Shown: piece by piece, positions 33,881 to 44,973 of the stretch | Layout of the letters: each line of letters starts with the position of its first letter | Numbering within the stretch: the first letter of the stretch is position 1 | Assembly (NCBI RefSeq): GCF_003597395.2 | Contig: NC_133777.1 | Coordinates: forward strand, 58,091,611 to 58,155,610 | Origin: Chelonoidis abingdonii | Lineage: Eukaryota; Chordata; Testudines; Testudinidae | Direction of reading: 5' to 3' | DNA: 64,000 nucleotides | Made by a program: the position numbers and the translations under genes | The notes under the pieces: generated by a model | Database searches by the model: none | Seen by the model: the letters and a program-made list of their open reading frames with translations, nothing else | Told to the model about the DNA's origin: nothing

Positions 33881-34084
33881 TAAGTATGGGATGTTATTAG
33901 ATGTTATTACAATAAAAATAACAAAATATAAAAGCACCCTATCATTGAAAGTAATTGGGGCAATTTATCAACATTTAACAACAAGGTGACATAAAGCTAC
34001 ATGCAATGGTCCCTGCAGCTTCTCTTTTTAAATGGTACCTGCAGTCCTTAGGCTTAATCAAAACTACAGGTAGTTTACTGAGAA
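33881..34084. other. Unique DNA, no feature seen
   Basis: Nothing recognised. Confidence 0.45.
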
Positions 34085-34170
34085 GAAGGATAGTCTGGTG
34101 CTTAAGGTGCTACCCTGCTATTTAATTTCTCTGCCACAGATATCTTGTGTTGCTTTGGGCAAGTTGTTTA
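34085..34170 (+). repeat. MIR, left half
   Basis: agtctggtgcttaaggtgct, ctctgccacaga and ttgggcaagttgttta are the head and core of MIR. It is interrupted by a MITE and resumes at 34428. Confidence 0.65.
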
Positions 34171-34427
34171 GGTCCAGATTCTTCAGGCTATTTAGCTGCT
34201 GTTTCACTCTGCATTGCAAGGCCTAAGTGACTTAGGTGCCTACTTCTCATTTTCAAAAGTGACGTAGGTACAGATTTTAAAGGCATTTGGGTACCTAGCT
34301 CCCATTGATTTCCATGCAAGTGAGGCACATAAATGCCTTTAAAAGTCAGGGACCTGGGCTCCTAAGTCACTTCAGCCTTGCAATTCTGAACAAAGAAATA
34401 CCTAAATACTTTTTAAAAATCTGGGCC
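34171..34427. mobile_element. 257-bp MITE inserted in MIR, TTA duplication
   Basis: The ends are ggtccagattcttcaggcta and the reverse complement of the right end, ggcccagatttttaaaaag. tta occurs at 34168-34170 and 34428-34430. The interior has inverted phrases (ttaggtgcctac, acctagctcccattgatttc). Confidence 0.8.
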
Positions 34428-34545
34428 TTAATCTTTCTCTGTAAAATGGGGGTAATAGCACTTCCCTACATCAAGGTGTGTCATGAGGATAAATCCATTG
34501 AAAACTGTGAGGTGCTCAGATACTACACTCAGGTAAATACTGTAG
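34428..34545 (+). repeat. MIR, right half
   Basis: atctttctctgtaaaatggg, tgtcatgaggataaatccat and tgaggtgctcagatac continue the MIR interrupted at 34170. Confidence 0.7.
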
Positions 34546-35105
34546 CTGTAAGACAGGATAGCATGCCTCCAAAGTTTTATTGGTAGAGAGAGTATCAGGA
34601 GTGCAACCAAATAAAATGTAAAAGCTAAACAAAGCTAGGGCAAACAAATGAAGCTTGTAGTTAATTCAGGGTCAGGCAGAGGATCAAGAGGAGTGGAATT
34701 CCAAAGGGAGGGGCCCTCAATTCGAAACGCTAGGACATCAGCACAAAAAAAGAGTATGACAACTGATCCTAACTAGTGCTACAGAATATAGAGCAACATG
34801 TGGGACCTTTCAAATAATCACATACTAGACCATTCTCCCACAGTGACAACATGTACAAATAAAGATTGATCTCTCTCTTCTCTCTAGCCCGCAGGGACTA
34901 AACTTTATTAATTTTGAATGTGGTGTTAATACTGTAGGAGAGTACTAGGTCAAAGGAATGATTGTCTCATTTTGATTTTTAGGCAATAAACTTCATGGTC
35001 ATCCAGATTTGTCTGATATTGGGTTCCAGATCCACAGGCTGTTGTATTAAACACACAAGTTTCACTCTTTAAATTTTCAGAAGGAACTTTCATAAACTCT
35101 TTGAA
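34546..35105. other. Unique DNA, no feature seen
   Basis: Nothing recognised up to the LINE boundary, which is approximate. Confidence 0.45.
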
Positions 35106-35342
35106 CTAAGCTTTGACACAGCCGAGGCCCAGATCACAGAATGGGCCTCCCTTGAAGACCTCCACCTGCTCTATGATCCGAAGCAATCTGGATCTTTTCA
35201 ATCTGTGAGGTGGACAATGGATCACAACTCTGACCTGTGTTTCATGACCCGTAATAGTGCAGGTGTCCCACTGGCCACAACAAGACCTATCTTGAGTCAC
35301 TTCCTGTATAGCCCACATCGCCCAATCATCCTCTAGATTGGC

Positions 35343-36014
35343 TTGGAAGTGCCTCTTGTGCAGTCTGTGCCAAAGCCGCACTGGAATTTCTGCAAGGCTA
35401 GCTGGCCTGCCTACACTTCAGAAACAGAATCTCGGATCCCACAGCTCAAACTGATACCTAAAAACTTCAGTCATTTTACAAACATCCTAAAATTGACCGC
35501 TAAGAAGTACATCTCACATGGTCACTGCAAGGCTTTCACCCCCTGCTGGACAAAAGAATCCAAGTCTCTCCTGAGGGAATATGAAATGAGTGGCAACCCA
35601 GATAAAGCCACTGGGCTGCTCGAGTCCTTGAATTCGGCATGCCTGGAATGGTGGAAAGAGATTGTTGAAAGCTTTGATTTCACTCATTCGAGCCGTAAGG
35701 CATGGGCTCTTTTGTGGCAACTTGGAGGATCCCAGCCAGTAACTCAATACTCAGCAAAGGTGACAGCAAATGCTGTTGCCTTTCATCTTCTTTCTAACAG
35801 GAAGATGCTGACAGACAAGATTACATGCCAGGAAGTCCAGCAGGAACTCTGCAGAAACCTTCCACAATGCCCGGAGGAATCGCCACTCTCTTCCCCATGT
35901 TCTGTCGAGCAGATCAATGTTGCGCTGTTGGAAATCAAGAGCTGGAAAGCTGCAGGGGTTATTGGGATTCCTCCAGAGTTTCTCAAGAATCTGAAGAGAT
36001 GGGAATGGGAATGA
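35343..36014 (+). pseudogene. Longest surviving RT frame of the Jockey-like LINE
   Basis: It spans 223 codons and covers the linker between endonuclease and RT plus RT motifs 0-1. The ATG is internal to the original ORF, since homologous sequence runs upstream in the same frame through a stop at 35334-35336. It ends at a stop after NLKRWEWE, so motifs A to C are in other frames downstream. No function is retained. Confidence 0.85.
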
Positions 36015-36726
36015 CTGGTGGTGCTTTTTACTGCCTTGCATAGAACCAGAGAAGTGCCAACAAGTTGGCGACAGGCAACAGTGGTTGCCCTACTGAAGCC
36101 TGGGAAACCCCCAGAGGATGCAGCCAACTACCCCATCTCTCTCCTCTCAACCACCATCAAGCTAATGGAATGGGTGCTGCTCTGATATTATTGTCTGATA
36201 TTATTGAAGACATCCTCCCAGTGGAGCAGGCAGGATTTTGCCCAAAGAGGAACTTCTGTGACCAAGTAGCTTCACTTACCAGCCATGATGAGGCAGGATT
36301 CCAATGTAAGCTGAAGACAGGCATCCCCTTGTTGATCTGTCCGCAGCATATGACATGCAGCATATGGAAACAGGGCCTCCTCAAGGTCTCCTGTGTCATT
36401 CACTGCCAGCGAACAATCCACCTCTTGGGAGCAATGACTGGGGACTGGGGACCACCACTTTAACATAACCTTAATGGCCAGATCAGTAAACCAAGAACTC
36501 TTAACCTGGGCACCCCACAGGGCTCTGTCCTGGCCCCAATACTTTTCAATCTACACACCGTGGATATACCAGTGACAGAGTCAAGGAAATTCATGTATGT
36601 GGATGATATTGCCCTAGATGTTCAGCATACAAGCCTCCATACCATCAGCTGCACCCTAACCCGAGATCTTAGCACAAAGGTTGATTATTTCCAATGTTGG
36701 AAATTTAGGCCTAATCCAAAAAACCC

Positions 36727-36984
36727 TTGTTAACTGCTTTCCATCTGAACAATAAAATGGCTAATGCCAAACTTGATGTGCAGTTCTGCGGTGAGAGCAT
36801 CAGCCACAAAGCTAATCCAAAGTATCTTGGTGTTACACTGGACCAGAGTTTGACCTGTCGACAACACCTCGAGAACACCCATGATAAGGTCACATCTTAT
36901 CAGAAAATTGGCCGGAACGTCATGGGGCTCAAGTCCATGGATCTTATGAAATGCAACAATTGCCTTGTTATATTCTGCATCTGA
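36727..36984 (+). pseudogene. RT thumb fragment of the Jockey-like LINE
   Basis: An 85-codon frame with FHLNNKMANAKLDVQFCGES then KYLGVTLDQSLTCRQHLENT, the block after the YxDD motif in Jockey-type polymerases. It is in a different frame from the YVDD motif upstream. Confidence 0.8.
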
Positions 36985-37655
36985 ATATTGTGCACCAGTG
37001 CGGTCTCACAGCAGTCACACTAAACTCCTGGACACTCAGTTCAATAACGCTATGAGCATAGTGTCAGGGACACTCAAGTCTTCTCCAGTTTGACTGGCTC
37101 CCAGTCCTATTGCACATCCAGCCTCCACAGATTAGAAGAGCTGCTCAGACATCTTGCTTCCTTAATCATGTCAATGCAAATATGAGGATCCCACTACACT
37201 ATGACCTCCAGAACCCACCAAAGACGAGATTAAAATCCTGCAATCCTCTGTGTAACCGTATCAAGATCCTTACAACCAACTTTGATGCTGTGGCTCAATG
37301 GAGAATCACATGGAGCACTTTGACCACTCAAAAAAAATCCCAGCTCATTGCTGATCCTCTTGAGGAACCTCCGGGTTTTGATTTATGTCAGAAAGAGACT
37401 GGTGCAGATTGAATCACATCAGGACAACTCATGAGAGATGTGGACAAACCCTCTTTAAATGGAAAATGACTGTGGTCACCAGGCACAAACGTTAGAGCTC
37501 ATCATATCTGAATGTCCCTTCGTTCTTTCACTGGGGGCCTGAAGGACATTCACCAGTTCGCTGCTGCGGCAATGTGCTGCCTATCAAACTTAGATATAAA
37601 TTTGTAGATGTTGCTACCTACCCAAGCAATATGAAAGAAGAAGACTAAGCTTATG

Positions 37656-39500
37656 TAGTAACTCCCATATGGATGCCAGTGGGAAGCAGATCTCATGGGA
37701 GGTTGTCCCCCTGATAATTTGGGCTATTCCTAGAGATGGAGTTGAAGTTTAGTGCCTAAATCCTGAATCAGACCAGTGTTCTCCAGGGAACCATTAAATA
37801 GCATAGAATACAGGGATGACCTAGTCAAGTAGGCACATATTGTGTTCTGAATCAATATGTAGGGTTTATTTGTTGTTTTTAAGCTCAGCATTTTCTTATG
37901 AGGATACAAAGAACTAAAATAACAGTTCTGTAGATAGATCACATATGTGTGGATCACTTTCGTTAAATCAAAGTCTGGCAAGAGTGAATGCAATTGTAAT
38001 AACAACAGACTTATGCTGGCTGCCCCAAAATAGCTTGGTTTGGAGAAAAGGTTTCTGGATTTTCCAGGAATTGACAATGTTCAGAATTGCCAAACAATAA
38101 GAGGGTGTCACGTGCAGTAAAATGAAGGGGCTGGAGAGTGGCTGGCGATTTAAAACATAGCTCAGCATATTTCTTCCATTATCAAGGAAAACAAGGTATT
38201 CAGTAAGTGCATGGGCACTTTAGAAAGTAGGGACTCTCTCTTGCCATATAAGTATTAATAAAGTGTAATTCCATTAAAGTCAAAGGGGTTACATAACTGA
38301 TATGCAAGTGAGCTCAATATCAGGCCCTTCATCCAGAGTCAGCAGCTTCTGCCTTCTTAGAAATCCCTGAGAGCATGGAAATAAGGGGGAGTTGATGTTT
38401 TTCTTTTCTAAATATTTTCACTTCAGCTTTTGTAGCCATCCGAGTCTGGTTCACTGCAGTTGCAAACCTTTCTGTGAATAAATCCACTATCCTTAGGTTG
38501 GTGTTAGTTGCTTGCTTGTGCAACACTTTGTGTAAGAAATAAAATTCTGAAAGTAGCAAGATAGGCAAATAATCTGAAATGCTGCTGGGCCAGAACTGAA
38601 ATACATCCAGACTATACATCTGCTTTATTAAAGAGCAAGAAAAGTTTCATGAAGGCAAAGCAGCAATTTTGTTAGAAGAGTTTATCAGCAGTGGTCCTAT
38701 GCCCCAGGGAGTTGGAGTGGCTGTTGGAGGACACATATATATCATTAAATTCAAAGAAACCTGTTCTTTTTTTTCTTCCCACAAAGCAGAAGTAGTAGAG
38801 AGAGAAAAATTGGATTCTTTGAAGGACTAAAATGTGTGGACTTTCAATAATCCCAGAACCTGTACTTTTTTTTTTTTCAATGGTGACATTGCTTTTCCCC
38901 TAAGGTTATTTGACATTCTGAAGGGAGACTTTCTACTTTTGTAGAGACACCCTCCCTCCTGTTTGGGTTTTCTTATCTACACTTTGGCAAATTTTTACCT
39001 GTTGGGTTTTTGGATTTATTTATAGATTTCTTAACCTGAGTACCAACAAATTTCCTTCGTGTTACAATTACTTTAGTTACATTGTTTTTATAGTAGATCA
39101 ATATTGGTTATTTCTACAAGATAGTTATAGTAATAGTGAGTCTCTTGGAGGAAATGTAGTGCAGCCTATTAAACTATTTGATATATCATGGTCAGATTTA
39201 GTTATTTGTTCCTGCATTTGGTTTTTTATTATCAGAATTTACTGAATTATCTCCTTACGATTAGTTGAGAACCCATAACTCCAGCTGATCAATGGGAGCT
39301 ACAGATGCTCAGCACTTCTGAATATCAAGACCTATAATTGACATGGCAAGTCAATGAACTATTGGTTACCTAGCTCATTCCTCAGCCAGCGTTGTTCCCT
39401 ATTGTATGTTTTCTGATGCTCTGTCTGGCCCTGATTAAAATGAGCCAAGTACTGGAGCTTCCACCACTTTCCTAGGGAGACTGCCATTCCACAATCTAAT
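37656..39500. other. Unique DNA, no feature seen
   Basis: AT-rich. The minus frames at 37730-38168 and 38329-38619 have no recognised domain. Confidence 0.45.
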
Positions 39501-39507
39501 AAGGTTA

Positions 39508-39916
39508 CAGCAGAATCTCAGAGTTATGAACAACAGAGTTACGAACTGACCAATTAACCACACACCTCATTTGGAACCGGAAGTTTGCAATCAGGCAGCA
39601 GCAGAGACAAAACAAAAAAGCAAATACAGTACAGTACTGTGTTAAATGTAAATTTCTTAAAAAAAAAAAAAAAAAAAAAGTTTAAAAAAAGGGTTGACAA
39701 GATAAGGAAATGGTTTCTGTGCTTGTTTTATTTAAATTAAGATGGTTAAAAGCAGAATTTTTCTTCTGCATAGTCAAGTTTCAAAGCTGTATTAAGTCAC
39801 TGTTCAGTTATAAACTTTTGAAAGAACAGCCATAATGTTTTGTATTGAGTTACAAAGATTTCAGAGTTACAAACAATCTCCATTTCCAAGGTGTTGATAA
39901 TTCTGAGGTTCTACTG
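39508..39916. mobile_element. Tigger-like (Tc1/mariner) non-autonomous element
   Basis: The left end is cagcagaatctcagagttat and the right end, reverse complemented, is cagtagaacctcagaattat. Subterminal repeats gttacgaac and gtaactctgaaat are typical. A TA precedes the left end, but ca, not TA, follows the right. A poly(A) run of over 20 bases sits inside (39658-39679). Confidence 0.7.
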
Positions 39917-40027
39917 CATTAGGAATGTCTTTTCCTACACTCAACCCAAATTGTCCTTCGTTCAGCTTCATCAGCCACTTAAGCAATAGTTAAGAGACTC
40001 TCCACATCTCCTCCTACAGGCTGACTA

Positions 40028-40246
40028 GGGGTATGTCTACAGCAAAAAAAAACCTATTGCTGGCCCATGCCAGCCGACTCAGTCTCACGGGGCTTGGGCT
40101 GCAGGGCCGTTTCATTGCTGTGTAGACTTCCGGGCTCTAGTGCTCTAGGACCCTCACACCTTGGAGCATCCCAGAGCTCAGGCTCCAGCCTGAGCCTGGA
40201 AGTCTACACAGCAATGAAACAGCCTGAGTCGACAGGAATGGGCCAG
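40028..40246. mobile_element. Harbinger-type MITE, left part
   Basis: The left end ggggtatgtctacagcaaaa pairs with the right end at 41269-41302. It has perfect-looking internal arms, 40109-40137 and 40192-40220 (gtttcattgctgtgtagact and its complement, one mismatch in 29). It is split by a solo LTR. Confidence 0.75.
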
Positions 40247-41263
40247 TGTCATAAACAGATAGTAGGAGTTAATAGAACAGAAGTACTTTATATCTCTTTT
40301 GACTGTAAAGGGTTAACAAGTTCAGTAAGCCTGGCTGTCACCTGTTGCGAGGACCAATCAGGGACAGGATACTTTCAAATCTTGAGGAAGGGAAGTTTTT
40401 GTGTGTGCTGTTAGTTTTGGTTGTCTCTTCTGGGTTCTGAGAGTGACCAGACGTGCAACAGGTTTCTCTCCAATCTCTCCGATTCAGGCTCTTATAAGTT
40501 TAAAATAGTAAGTACTAGGTAGATAAGGCGAGTTAGGCTTATGTTTGTTTTCTTTATTTGCAATTGTGCATTTGGCTGGAAGGAGTTCAAATTTGTGTTT
40601 TGCTGGAAGGAGTTCAAATTGTATTTTGCTGAAAGGATTTTACTTTGTAGTTGTATACTTAGGCTGGAGGGTATTCCAGTCGGTCTATAGCTGAAAATCC
40701 TGTACCTAATCCATCTTAAATTTACAAAGATTAATTTTTACTGGTTTTTCTCTTTTAATTCAAAGCTTTTCTTGTTTAAGAACCTGTTGTTTTTTATTCT
40801 GGTTGAGACCCCAGGGGACTGGGTCTGGATCCACCAGGGAATTGTGTGAGAGAAGGAGGGAAGGGGGAGGGAAAGGTAATTTTCTCTCTGTTAGGTTATT
40901 TTCTCTCTCAGGGAGAGTCTGGGAGGGGGAGAGAGAAAGGAGGGAGGAAGATGAATTTTCCTCTCTGTTTTGTGATTCAAGGCGTTTTGAATCACAGTGA
41001 TCTTCCAGGGTAACCCAGGCCGGGAGCCTGGGAGAGGCAAAGATGGGGGAAAGGGTTTACTTTCCTTTGTGTTAGAATCCAGAGGATCTGGGTCTTGGGG
41101 TTCCCTGGGCCAAGTTTGGGGGGACCAGAGTGTACCAGGCACTGGAATTCCTGGTTGGTGGCAGCGCTACAAGTACTAAGCTGGTAATTGAGCTTAGAGG
41201 AATTCATGCTGGTACCCCATCTTTTGGACGCTAAGGTTCAGAGTGGGGAATTATATCATGACA
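40247..41263 (+). mobile_element. Solo LTR, 1017 bp, inserted in a MITE
   Basis: It starts tgtcataaacagatag and ends ttatatcatgaca (TG...CA). The 5-bp duplication gccag is perfect (40242-40246 and 41264-41268). The family is one I recognise as frequent in turtles. There is no internal region. The frames at 40803-41207 on both strands are G/A-rich artefacts. Confidence 0.9.
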
Positions 41264-41302
41264 GCCAGCCACGGTTTTTTCTTTGCTGTGTAGACAGACC
41301 CC
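41264..41302. mobile_element. Harbinger-type MITE, right end
   Basis: gccagccacggttttttctt and gctgtgtagacagacccc complete the element begun at 40028. Confidence 0.75.
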
Positions 41303-41345
41303 TGTTCATTATTCCTCTCCTGTGCTCAGGAGTTCATTATGTGTG

Positions 41346-41555
41346 TGTAACAGGGTGACTTGTCCTTTAACTGCTTGAGGCCTGGGCCAGGCATCCCTAA
41401 TTACAAAGAATGCACAGCTGCACAAGGATCAGCTGATTCTCTGCAAAGAGTATCAGAAAATGGAAGTGAGAGAGGGACTGAGAGTGTTGCAGGAACCACC
41501 AGAGACATGAGGCCTGGCAATAGTTTTGGAGGAGAGACCCCCTGAGGGCAGAGAG
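41346..41555 (+). mobile_element. LTR, left part
   Basis: It begins tgtaacagggtgacttgtcc. The purine-rich body (gcctggcaatagttttggag) continues beyond a short repeat at 41789. I recognise the family as a turtle Gypsy-type LTR. Confidence 0.55.
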
Positions 41556-41788
41556 ACTATAGAGGATAGATCCATCAGTGGCTATTAATCAAGATGGGCA
41601 GGGATGGTGTCCCTAGCCTCTGTTTGCCAGAAGCTGAGAGTGGGCAACAGGGGATGGATCACTTGATGATTGCCTGTTCTGTTCATTCCGTCTAGGGGAC
41701 CCCTGGCATTGGCAACTGTCAGAAGACAGGATACTGGGCTAGATGGACCTTTGATTTGACCCAGTTTGGCTGTTCTTATGTTCCTATG
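41556..41788 (+). repeat. Short interspersed repeat nested in the LTR
   Basis: gatcacttgatgattgcctg, ttctgttcattccgtctagg, gtcagaagacaggatactgg and ggctgttcttatgttcct form a repeat very common in turtles. A 3' fragment is also at 7314-7370. Confidence 0.7.
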
Positions 41789-41988
41789 ACAATAGGGTAA
41801 TTACCTAATGTTTTCATTTTGGTTCCTTGTTTTGGAAAATAAACAAAACTTTGCTGGTAGGACCCTGCAAGACTGACCTATTGTAAGTTTAGTTGGGGAG
41901 ACATGAAGAAGGGGAGTTTGATGGCAGGGGGCTTGGAGTGTGACCTCTGACTACAAGAGGGTTCTCTGGAGAAGTCTACTGTCTGACA
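41789..41988 (+). mobile_element. LTR, right part
   Basis: tttggaaaataaacaaaact gives an aataaa polyadenylation-like signal, then ggaccctgcaagactgacct, and an end at ctgtctgaca (CA) about 41988. No target duplication was confirmed. Confidence 0.5.
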
Positions 41989-43186
41989 GTCCCTCCTCCT
42001 CCTGAGGGTTTTTTCCTCTTGTTTCTCACTGCAGTAGATCTGGCCAGGCCTTTCCAACTGGCTAATATGGAGAATTTTCTGCATATTTCCCTCTGGATCC
42101 CCTACATAAGCCTTCCTGCATCCCTCTTAGCAATTAAATGTATTTAGTCTTTTTAACCTTTCCTTTAATCTTTAATTACACCTCCAATCCCTTATGTGTC
42201 TCCTTCTAAATTCTCTTTAATCCGTTGATGTTTTTCTGTTCCCAGGATGCCCTGCACTGCAGGCAATATTCTAAATGCTGTCAGTGCAATGTAGAAAGGT
42301 ACTATTCTCTCCTTAGAATATGACTAATAATGTTGTTATACCAATGACCTTGCGCACACTTCATATACTTTAAATTGAATCCATTGCTGCAAAGTTGTGT
42401 TGTCTGGCAAGGAAAATACTTTTAAAAGCACAACAGAAGAGTTTGTTCCAAAAGCCCATTATGGAGGGTCATTCCACTTAACTCACAGTGGAGAAAAAGA
42501 AATGCTGACATCTTTAAAAAAACCTTAGCAGAACAATGTCTTTTGGTGCATAGATTAGTAATGTAGCTGTGAGTGAAGAAAATTAATGGAGAAAATTGCA
42601 AGCCATTAGAGCTACAATTCATTCTGAATGCACCTGCTAACCTCATTATTCAAAAGGCCTCATCTGGAGATACTGCCTGGTGTATGATGTGACCTAGAAT
42701 ACAGAGATAGTATACAGTTACAAAAGTGGAATTGGAATTTAGAGCCTGGTCCCCATTCATGTGAATAGCCCTTTAAAGAACTGGCAAGATTTAGTTTTTC
42801 ATTTCAGCTATTCATTACCCTATTGACATTGTAAATGTCAACATATTTCCAGATTGCCTGCCCCCTGGAACAAAATTGCTGTCTGCAAGAACAAATGCCA
42901 TACCAAGCTACACCTTTTTGCTATTCCCCAGTGGTTTTCAGGACATCGTTAAGAAGTCAAAATAGAGACTATTGACTAAAACTGCCCCTTGTCTGAGTGT
43001 ATCTTATCCCTTGAGAAAGGAATAGTGAATAACTATTATTCTGTTTTCACTTAAAATGCTGTCTTCATGCCCATTCCTTGGGAAATGGTCTATGTAAAAG
43101 TCCAGCTACAAAATCTGTGTACTGTCTGGAAAGCATGATACTCATGCTTCTGCATCAGGAAATGGTGGAAACATCTCTGTAGTGAC
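41989..43186. other. Unique DNA, no feature seen
   Basis: Nothing recognised. The minus frame at 42422-42646 has no domain. Confidence 0.45.
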
Positions 43187-43189
43187 AGA

Positions 43190-43280
43190 GGCTGGGATTT
43201 TCTTAGGGAGTTATGCACCCAGTTCTCACTGACAGTGAATTTGGTGCTTAATTCCCTGAGGATCCTTTGAAAATCCAACC
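43190..43280. mobile_element. Short MITE, 91 bp
   Basis: The ends ggctgggattttcttaggga and gaaaatccaacc are inverted. aga occurs on both sides (43187-43189, 43281-43283), which may be chance. Confidence 0.5.
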
Positions 43281-44884
43281 AGATTCACTGCCACTCAGTG
43301 GTTCTGGAACTGGGGGTGCTGCCACACCTCCTGGCTTAAAGCCGTAATAACAATCACCAAATACATGGTTTCTATCATCAGCGCCTAAACTATATAAATT
43401 GTTCCATCACCCCTGCTGACACTTCTTAGGTTAGTGATTGTTTAATATACAATGGTGCATATTGTTAAATCACAGTTGACAAGTAGATGGTAGTGACTAT
43501 ATTAGAAATTGAATGGGAGACTGACCGACAGTCATATTTAGATAGATAAAATGAAGAAATATAAGTGATACAAAAATACAACTGTACTTGTTCTTATAGA
43601 CCATAATGTGCATATCTGAAAAAGATCAGTTGTGTAAATGGACTTTTAAGTATTTTAGAATCCAGATAATCCAACCACGCACCAAACTGACGGGGGGAGA
43701 TCAACACGGGGAGCGAGCGGGGTGTGTGTGTGTGAAGTTGTTGGTTTGATTTGGGGTCTTTTTTTAATTATTACTGTGATTTTCCAATTATTTTTTAAAC
43801 TGAATTGTTTTTTATTGTAGAGATGGATTTGAATTACATCTCTAGAGATTAAATAAATTTTGGGGTGGCTTACAACTGGAACTGAACTTTGTGGCTTGGT
43901 ACGATCTCCCTACACTGTATTAAACAATACACCCAGACAATTCTATAATAAAAAGAGCACAGTGGATTTTTTTTCTCTCCCAGCTTGCAAGGAAATGTAA
44001 AAAGCCATGCTGACAAATCTCCTGATTAAGAGAGAAAATAGAAATGCTAAAGAACTGTCAGATAAAGGTTTCTTATAATTTCCCTTTAAATATGACATGA
44101 AGCAGTTATTGCATATTTTTATTAGCTATTAGAATTCCATTTACAATCTTATTGTATACAGTGATGGCAGATTTTTCTTCCATCATTAGCTAATTCAGTT
44201 TGTCTCTGAAATATATTAATTACCACCTGCTACAAATACACTTACAATATGTTCCACATTTCAAAAGTAAAAAGACATAACATTTCAGACCACTGAACAG
44301 ATGAAAAGGGAGGCAAAGTTCAAGCATTAGTCATTGAAATGTGATATGAAAAGAAAGTATCCCAGAAGAACTAAAACTAACATAACCTGAACATCATATT
44401 AACAGGTTAGTTTTCTTCTTCATCTCATTAGAACTTTGCTCATATACATGAAATATTTCAATTTCATTGCCTAATATATTCTATGAAATATACCAGTGTT
44501 GTACTACTTTGTATTTTCTGCAAATTCTTTTTAACTTAAATGTTTAAACGACTTCATCTTAACAGCTTAAAAAAAGCCATAAACCAGGCAGCACAGGACA
44601 CAAATTCCAGAATATTGAAAAGGTTGTAGCAGTACAACAGAAAAGCATTAGCTTAACCCAAAAGAGTTTCACAAATAGAGTAAAAAAAACTGTTTAAAAT
44701 ACATGTCAGATTCATCGCATTATTACAGTAATTTTACATTTAGTTATGAATACAACAGCAGGTACTGTAGAGATACTCTGCTGCTGCAAAAATGGAGACA
44801 GAGTAAACTGGAGCTCTCAAATCTTTTAAAGTAACTAATGCCCCAGCTTAACCCAATCTTTAGCATCAGTGCCCTGGGTTTCTT
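43281..44884. other. Unique AT-rich DNA
   Basis: It includes a short (GT)n near 43722 and a CpG-bearing patch at 43675-43720 (gacggggggagatcaacacg) in otherwise AT-rich sequence. No element named. Confidence 0.45.
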
Positions 44885-44973
44885 TCCCACATTTGGCACA
44901 TTATTTAACTCATTGTCACAATAGCTTTGTGAGGTAGGTATTACTTCTCCCATCACCGAGATGGAGAAACAGA
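44885..44973 (+). repeat. MIR, left half
   Basis: cattgtcacaatagctttgt, gaggtaggtattacttctcc and gagatggagaaacagag follow the MIR core. Its right half is at 46938, beyond a Harbinger element. Confidence 0.75.

Larger units (their letters stand above)
35106..37655 (+). mobile_element. Decayed non-LTR retrotransposon of Jockey-like type (endonuclease tail and RT)
   Basis: This is a 5'-truncated LINE of about 2.5 kb. First comes the end of an APE-type endonuclease: NSDLCFMTRNSAGVPL and SPHRPIIL (35310-35333) with the conserved His. An in-frame tag stop follows, then a linker and fingers in a 223-codon open frame (35343-36014) including FTHSSRKAWALLWQLGG and EIKSWKAAGVIGIPPEFL. After frame changes come VALLKPGKPPEDAANY, VEQAGFCPKRNFCDQVAS, GTPQGSVLAPILFNL and the catalytic YVDD at 36596-36607, then the thumb-type NPKYLGVTLDQSL. 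The C-terminus is badly worn. Clade (Jockey, Daphne or relatives) not settled. Confidence 0.9.

Noticed and set aside
40803..41207. G/A-rich frames on both strands
   Set aside because: They are inside a solo LTR and overlap each other on opposite strands. No domain.
43675..43735. CpG-bearing patch next to (GT)n considered as a promoter
   Set aside because: Too short, with no TATA-like site or transcript evidence. More likely a fragment of an unplaced repeat.
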